Below, piece after piece: positions 59,965 through 64,000 of a stretch of DNA of 64,000 nucleotides. The notes below the pieces were generated by a model. That model searched no databases. It saw only the letters and a program-made list of their open reading frames with translations, and was not told the DNA's origin. The stretch lies in NCBI RefSeq assembly GCF_014200505.1, contig NZ_JACHBX010000001.1:558001-622000 (forward strand), given 5' to 3'. The first letter of the stretch is position 1. Each line of letters opens with the position of its first letter. This stretch comes from Massilia aurea (GTDB lineage: Bacteria; Pseudomonadota; Gammaproteobacteria; Burkholderiales; Burkholderiaceae_D). Both the position numbers and the translations under genes were made by a program.

Positions 59965-62370
59965 ATGCAGGGATGGAAGAAATGGACGTTGCGCGGCCTG
60001 GCCGCGTTGCTGGGCCTCGTGCTGCTGGTACTGCTGGGCGCCTGGCTGTTCCTGCGCGCCAGCCTGCCGCAGCTCGATGGCGAGCATCAGGACGCGGGCC
60101 TGTCGGCCGAGGTGCGCATCGAGCGTGACGCGAGCGGCGTGCCCATGATCACCGGCGCCACACGGCTAGACGTGGCCTATGCGACTGGCTTCGTGCACGC
60201 CCAGGAACGCTTCTTCCAGATGGACCTGCTGCGTCGCACGGCATCCGGCGAGCTGGCCGAATTGTTCGGGTCACGCGCCGTCCCCCTCGACCGCGCCAAT
60301 CGCCTGCACCGTTTCGCTTCCCGCGCCCAGGCCACGTTCGCGCGCCTGGCGCCGGCCGAACGTGCGCTGCTCGAGCGCTACGCGGCTGGCGTCAACGCCG
60401 GCCTGGCAGCGCTGGGTGCACGGCCATTTGAGTACGCGCTGACCGGCGCGGCGCAGCGGCCGTGGCATGGCGCTGATTCGCTGCTCGTCGTCTGGGCCAT
60501 GTACATCGACCTGCAAGGCATGCAGGCGTCACGCGAACTGGCGCGCGGCTGGCTGCGCGAGCACAGCGACGCCGCGCAACTGGCCTTTCTGCTGCCCGAG
60601 GCGACCGCATTCGACACCACGCTCGATGGGGGCGCCCCGCCAGCGCCGGCCCCGATTCCGGCACATGCGCCAGCCTGGTGGGGTGGGGCGCCCGCCGCAG
60701 CAGATGCCCCCATCAAACTGGCCGGCCTCGACGTGACCGATTCCGTCGGCAGCAACAACTACGCACTGGCCGGCAGCCGCAGCACGAATGGCGCGGCGAT
60801 CGTCGCCGACGACATGCACCTTGGCCTGCAACTGCCCAACATCTGGTACCGGCTGGCGCTGCGCTTTCCCGATCAGGCGGCGCCCGGCGGCCAGCGGCGT
60901 CTCGTCGGCGTGAGCCTGCCCGGCGCGCCGCCTTCCGTCATCGTCGGCAGCAATGGCCAGGTGGCGTGGGCCTTCACCAACAGCTATGCCGATGCGCTGG
61001 ACCTGGTCGAACTGGGTGTCGATGCCGCGCGCCCGGGCCAGGTCAAGGTGGCGGGCCAGTGGGAGACGCCGCAGGAACATGTCGAGTCGATCCTGGTAAA
61101 AGGCGCGCCGGCCGAACGGATGGTGTTTCGCGAGACCTCGCTCGGCCCGATCCGCGAGGCCGGTGGCCGCAGCTACGCCGTGCACTGGATCGCGCACGAT
61201 CCGGCGGCGCTGAACATGCAGCATCTGAAACTCGAGTCCAGCGCCACGCTCGATGCCGCGCTGGCAACGGCCGCCACTGATGGCATCCCGGCGCAGAACT
61301 TCGTGGCCGGCGACGCGCAGGGGAATATCGGCTGGACGATCGCCGGCCTGCTGCCGCAGCGCGCGACCGCGCCGAGCGACACCACCTTTCCACTAGCAGC
61401 CGATGCGGCAACGCCGACCTGGGCCGGCGCGCTGCCTTACGCGGCGCATCCGCGCGTGGTCAATCCCGCCAACGGCCAGCTCACCACCGCCAACAGCCGC
61501 CAGTTGATGGGCGCCGGTTACGCGCTGCTGGGCGACGGCGGCTACGATTTGGGCATGCGCAACCACCAGCTGCACGATGGCCTGGCGGCGCTGGGCGCGC
61601 AGACCGACGTGCGGCGCGCGTTCGACGCCGCGCTGGACGATCGCGCGATCCTGATCGGCGCCTGGCGCGACCGCGCGCTGGCCGCGCTCGACGCCGGGGC
61701 GCTGGCAGGGCATCCGGCGCGCGCCGAGTTCCGGCGCCTGCTCGAGACCAGCTGGGATGGGCGCGCCAGCATCAACTCGGTCGGCTACCGCCTCGCGCGC
61801 GACTTCATGTGGGCGCTGCACGACCTGCTGTACGGCGGCGCCAACCTGGCGCTGAAGGACCTCGACCCGAAGGCCAGCGCCGCCGGCGCCAGCGCGCGCT
61901 GGCCGGCCGTCGTGGCGCGCCTGCTCGACACACGGCCAGCCGGCTGGCTGCCGCCGGGCCACGCCGATTGGCAGGCGCTGCAACTGGCCGCGGTGGACCG
62001 CGCGATCGCCGCGCTGCAGGACGCTGGCACGCCGCTGGCGCAAGCCACCTGGGGCCAGCGCAACACGGCAGGCGTTGCGCATCCGATCAGCATGGCGGTG
62101 CCGGCGCTGCGGCCCTGGCTCGCTGCACCGGCCGACCAGCTGGCCGGCGACGCGCACATGCCGCGCGTGGCGGGGCCGAAGTTCGGCCAGTCCGAACGCC
62201 TGGTCGTGTCGCCGGGGCGCGAAGAAGAGGGTTTGTACAATATGCCGGGCGGGCAGAGCGGGCATCCGCTGTCGCCGTTTTTCCTGACCGGGCATGGGGC
62301 CTGGGTCGATGGCAAGCCGACGCCGTTGTTGCCGGGTGCGGCGCGCTACACGCTGCGCCTGCATCCCTGA
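59965..62370 (+). CDS. Penicillin acylase family (Ntn-hydrolase) protein
   Basis: 801 residues. N-terminal signal/anchor helix (about 12-32), then the alpha-chain region with ASGVPMITGATRLDVAYATG and HAQERFFQMDLLRR. The autocatalytic cleavage site and N-terminal nucleophile Ser lie in DSVGSNNYALAGS (Ser near residue 263), followed by DMHLGLQLPNIWY, standard for the family. The mature periplasmic enzyme would be a heterodimer that hydrolyses amide bonds: beta-lactam side chains or acyl-homoserine lactones in characterised relatives. The natural substrate is unknown; a quorum-quenching role is only a possibility. It converges on the GGDEF-EAL gene, 19 bp apart. Confidence 0.93.
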   Translation: MQGWKKWTLRGLAALLGLVLLVLLGAWLFLRASLPQLDGEHQDAGLSAEVRIERDASGVPMITGATRLDVAYATGFVHAQERFFQMDLLRRTASGELAELFGSRAVPLDRANRLHRFASRAQATFARLAPAERALLERYAAGVNAGLAALGARPFEYALTGAAQRPWHGADSLLVVWAMYIDLQGMQASRELARGWLREHSDAAQLAFLLPEATAFDTTLDGGAPPAPAPIPAHAPAWWGGAPAAADAPIKLAGLDVTDSVGSNNYALAGSRSTNGAAIVADDMHLGLQLPNIWYRLALRFPDQAAPGGQRRLVGVSLPGAPPSVIVGSNGQVAWAFTNSYADALDLVELGVDAARPGQVKVAGQWETPQEHVESILVKGAPAERMVFRETSLGPIREAGGRSYAVHWIAHDPAALNMQHLKLESSATLDAALATAATDGIPAQNFVAGDAQGNIGWTIAGLLPQRATAPSDTTFPLAADAATPTWAGALPYAAHPRVVNPANGQLTTANSRQLMGAGYALLGDGGYDLGMRNHQLHDGLAALGAQTDVRRAFDAALDDRAILIGAWRDRALAALDAGALAGHPARAEFRRLLETSWDGRASINSVGYRLARDFMWALHDLLYGGANLALKDLDPKASAAGASARWPAVVARLLDTRPAGWLPPGHADWQALQLAAVDRAIAALQDAGTPLAQATWGQRNTAGVAHPISMAVPALRPWLAAPADQLAGDAHMPRVAGPKFGQSERLVVSPGREEEGLYNMPGGQSGHPLSPFFLTGHGAWVDGKPTPLLPGAARYTLRLHP

Positions 62371-62389
62371 GGCAGCTGGAGCTGCGGCC

Positions 62390-64000
62390 TTACCTGGCCG
62401 GCAGCACCAGTTGTTGCACGACCTGCAGCAACTCGGTAATCGTCTCGGCGCCGGACGGGTGGCCGAGATAGTAGCCCTGCACCATATCGCAGCCATACTC
62501 TTCGAGCAGCAGGAGCTGTTCGCCCGTCTCGACGCCTTCAGCCACCACGACCATCTTGAGGCCATGCGCCATCGCGATGATCGCGCGCGTGATGGCCGCG
62601 TTTTCGGAATCCTGCGGCAGGCCAGAGATGAAGCTGCGGTCGATTTTCAATGCGCGCACGTCGAAGCGCTTCAGGTAATTCATCGATGAATACCCGGTCC
62701 CGAAGTCGTCGATCGACAGGTGCACGCCGATATTGCGCAGGCGTTCGAGCGTGACCATCGTGGCGCGCGCATCGTCCATCAGCGTGCCTTCGGTGAGCTC
62801 CAGTTCGAGCAGGCGCGGCTCGAGCCCCGTGTCGAGCAACGCCGAGAGCACGATCTGCGACAGGTTCTCGTCCTTGAACTGCTTGGCTGACAGGTTCACC
62901 GCGATGCGCAGCGTGCGCTGCGTCAGGCGCTGCCACGTGCGCGCCTGGCGGCAGGCAGTGCGCAGCACCCATTCGCCGATCGGCACGATCAGGCCCGTCT
63001 CTTCGGCCAGGGGGATGAATTCGGTCGGCGCGATCAGGCCCCGCTCGGGGTGGCGCCAGCGCACCAGTGCTTCGACGCCGACGATCTCTGCGCTGCGCAC
63101 GTCGCGCTGCGGCTGGTACACCAGATACAGCTCGTCGTTCTGCAGCGCGCGGCGCAGGCCGACTTCGAGCTTCACGTGGCTCATGATCTGCATCGTCAGC
63201 GATGAGCTGTACAACTTGGCGTTGTTCTTGCCACAGCTCTTGGCGTGGTACATCGCGGTATCGGCAAACTTGAGGAGCGAGACGCAATCGTCGCCGTCTT
63301 CCGGAAACAGCGAGATGCCGATGCTGGCCGTGACGAAGATCTCGTTGCCTTCGATGATGAACGAGCGCCGCATCGCTTCTTTCACCCGGTGCGCGACGTT
63401 GAGCGCGTGCTCGACCCGTTCGAGGTCCGGAATCAGGATCGTGAATTCGTCGCCGCCCAGGCGCGCCAGGTTGCTGGCGCCGTCTTCGGTCACGTCGCCG
63501 CCATCGCCGCGCGAGACCAGGTCGCTCGGGCGCGTGGTGTCGCGCAGGCGCTCGGACACCATCTTGAGCAGCTGGTCGCCCGCATTGTGGCCAAGCGTGT
63601 CGTTGATGCGCTTGAATGCGTCGAGGTCCATGAACAGCACCGCGAACTTCTTGTTGCCGATCCGCGAGCGGTGCAGCTCGCGTTCGAGCGTTTCCAGGAA
63701 CGCCTGGCGATTCGGGATCCCTGTCAGGCCGTCGCAGTAGGCCAGGCGCCGGATCTGTTCTTCGGTGCGTTTGCGCTCGCTGATATCGCGCACGAGACCC
63801 AGCACTTCGGACGAACTGGTGGCCACCAGCCGCGCCTCGAAATGCTGGGCCACGCCGGCGTCGACCAGCTCGTACTCGACCGAGCGCACCTGGTGCGTGG
63901 TCAGCACGGCCTTCATCTGCTCCAGCATGCGCCCGGCGATGTCCGGTGGCAGCGTCGCAGTCAGGTGTTTGCCGATGAAGCGGGCGCCGGTGCTGTCGGG
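62390..64000 (-). CDS. PAS-GGDEF-EAL cyclic-di-GMP protein (5' end outside window)
   Basis: The frame stays open to the last base, so the N-terminus lies beyond the window; at least 536 residues are visible. The end of a PAS/PAC domain ([20 protein letters not shown]) leads to GGDEF ([23 protein letters not shown] intact) and EAL ([44 protein letters not shown]). Both catalytic signatures are present, so it could both make and hydrolyse cyclic-di-GMP. A Gly/Asp-rich insert ([14 protein letters not shown]) precedes the GGDEF signature. Domain order matches the last four domains of the protein at 46797-49475. Confidence 0.93.
   Translation of the reverse strand, partial: PDSTGARFIGKHLTATLPPDIAGRMLEQMKAVLTTHQVRSVEYELVDAGVAQHFEARLVATSSSEVLGLVRDISERKRTEEQIRRLAYCDGLTGIPNRQAFLETLERELHRSRIGNKKFAVLFMDLDAFKRINDTLGHNAGDQLLKMVSERLRDTTRPSDLVSRGDGGDVTEDGASNLARLGGDEFTILIPDLERVEHALNVAHRVKEAMRRSFIIEGNEIFVTASIGISLFPEDGDDCVSLLKFADTAMYHAKSCGKNNAKLYSSSLTMQIMSHVKLEVGLRRALQNDELYLVYQPQRDVRSAEIVGVEALVRWRHPERGLIAPTEFIPLAEETGLIVPIGEWVLRTACRQARTWQRLTQRTLRIAVNLSAKQFKDENLSQIVLSALLDTGLEPRLLELELTEGTLMDDARATMVTLERLRNIGVHLSIDDFGTGYSSMNYLKRFDVRALKIDRSFISGLPQDSENAAITRAIIAMAHGLKMVVVAEGVETGEQLLLLEEYGCDMVQGYYLGHPSGAETITELLQVVQQLVLPAR

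Overview
The window looks like chromosomal, high-GC DNA from a betaproteobacterium of the order Burkholderiales, most likely Oxalobacteraceae (Massilia-like). The grounds are the tol-pal block, the ffs-dnaX-ybaB-recR block, glyA-nrdR-pilin-ribD-ribE, ribB-ribH-nusB, a RibB with a degenerate RibA-like domain, and many GGDEF/EAL proteins and hybrid kinases. No phage, integrase, transposase, CRISPR array or plasmid function was found. The placement comes from gene content and is an inference.

Layout. Positions 1-3400: the end of a coiled-coil protein, a 188-bp tandem array of REP-type inverted repeats that also carries relic copies of the neighbouring gene's 3' end, a small membrane protein, a DUF475/TerC-like protein and a divergent PAP2 protein. 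3600-12500: an RND efflux adaptor/pump pair and a large double hybrid histidine kinase. 12500-18600: a Thr/Gly-repeat lipoprotein, an ADP/ATP-dependent NAD(P)H-hydrate dehydratase, a histidine phosphatase, a cystine symporter and a chemotaxis receptor with a FliA-like promoter. 18600-22900: an ABC-2 exporter operon (ATPase and two DUF3526-type permeases) preceded by a small His/Cys membrane protein. 23150-26340: nrtABC, behind a sigma-54 promoter and a leader that folds as an ANTAR-type dual hexaloop hairpin followed by an intrinsic terminator. 26450-33700: a REPIN-like element, tRNA-Lys with a consensus promoter, the Tol-Pal operon in the order ybgC-tolQRAB-pal-cpoB (minus strand), and a YdfG-like dehydrogenase.

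33800-41090: a ZTP riboswitch controls glyA, followed by nrdR, a minor-pilin cluster lacking pilY1, then ribD and ribE. 41000-49500 (minus strand): a hybrid kinase, an M16 zinc protease and a REC-GAF-PAS-GGDEF-EAL protein. 49800-51940: ribB(X), ribH, nusB. 52100-58700: a lytic transglycosylase, ubiD behind a 25-codon upstream ORF, the SRP RNA, dnaX, ybaB and recR. 58900-64000: a polytopic membrane protein, a penicillin-acylase-family hydrolase and a truncated GGDEF-EAL protein.

The coherent functional units are riboflavin synthesis (ribD, ribE, ribB, ribH in two clusters), one-carbon/nucleotide control (ZTP riboswitch-glyA, nrdR), envelope integrity (Tol-Pal), nitrate uptake (nrtABC) and cyclic-di-GMP/two-component signalling. 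I see no convincing wholly new multi-gene system. The most interesting signals are regulatory or structural: the ANTAR leader, the tandem array that duplicated a gene end, the ubiD upstream ORF, and the small metal-ligand-like protein in front of the ABC exporter.
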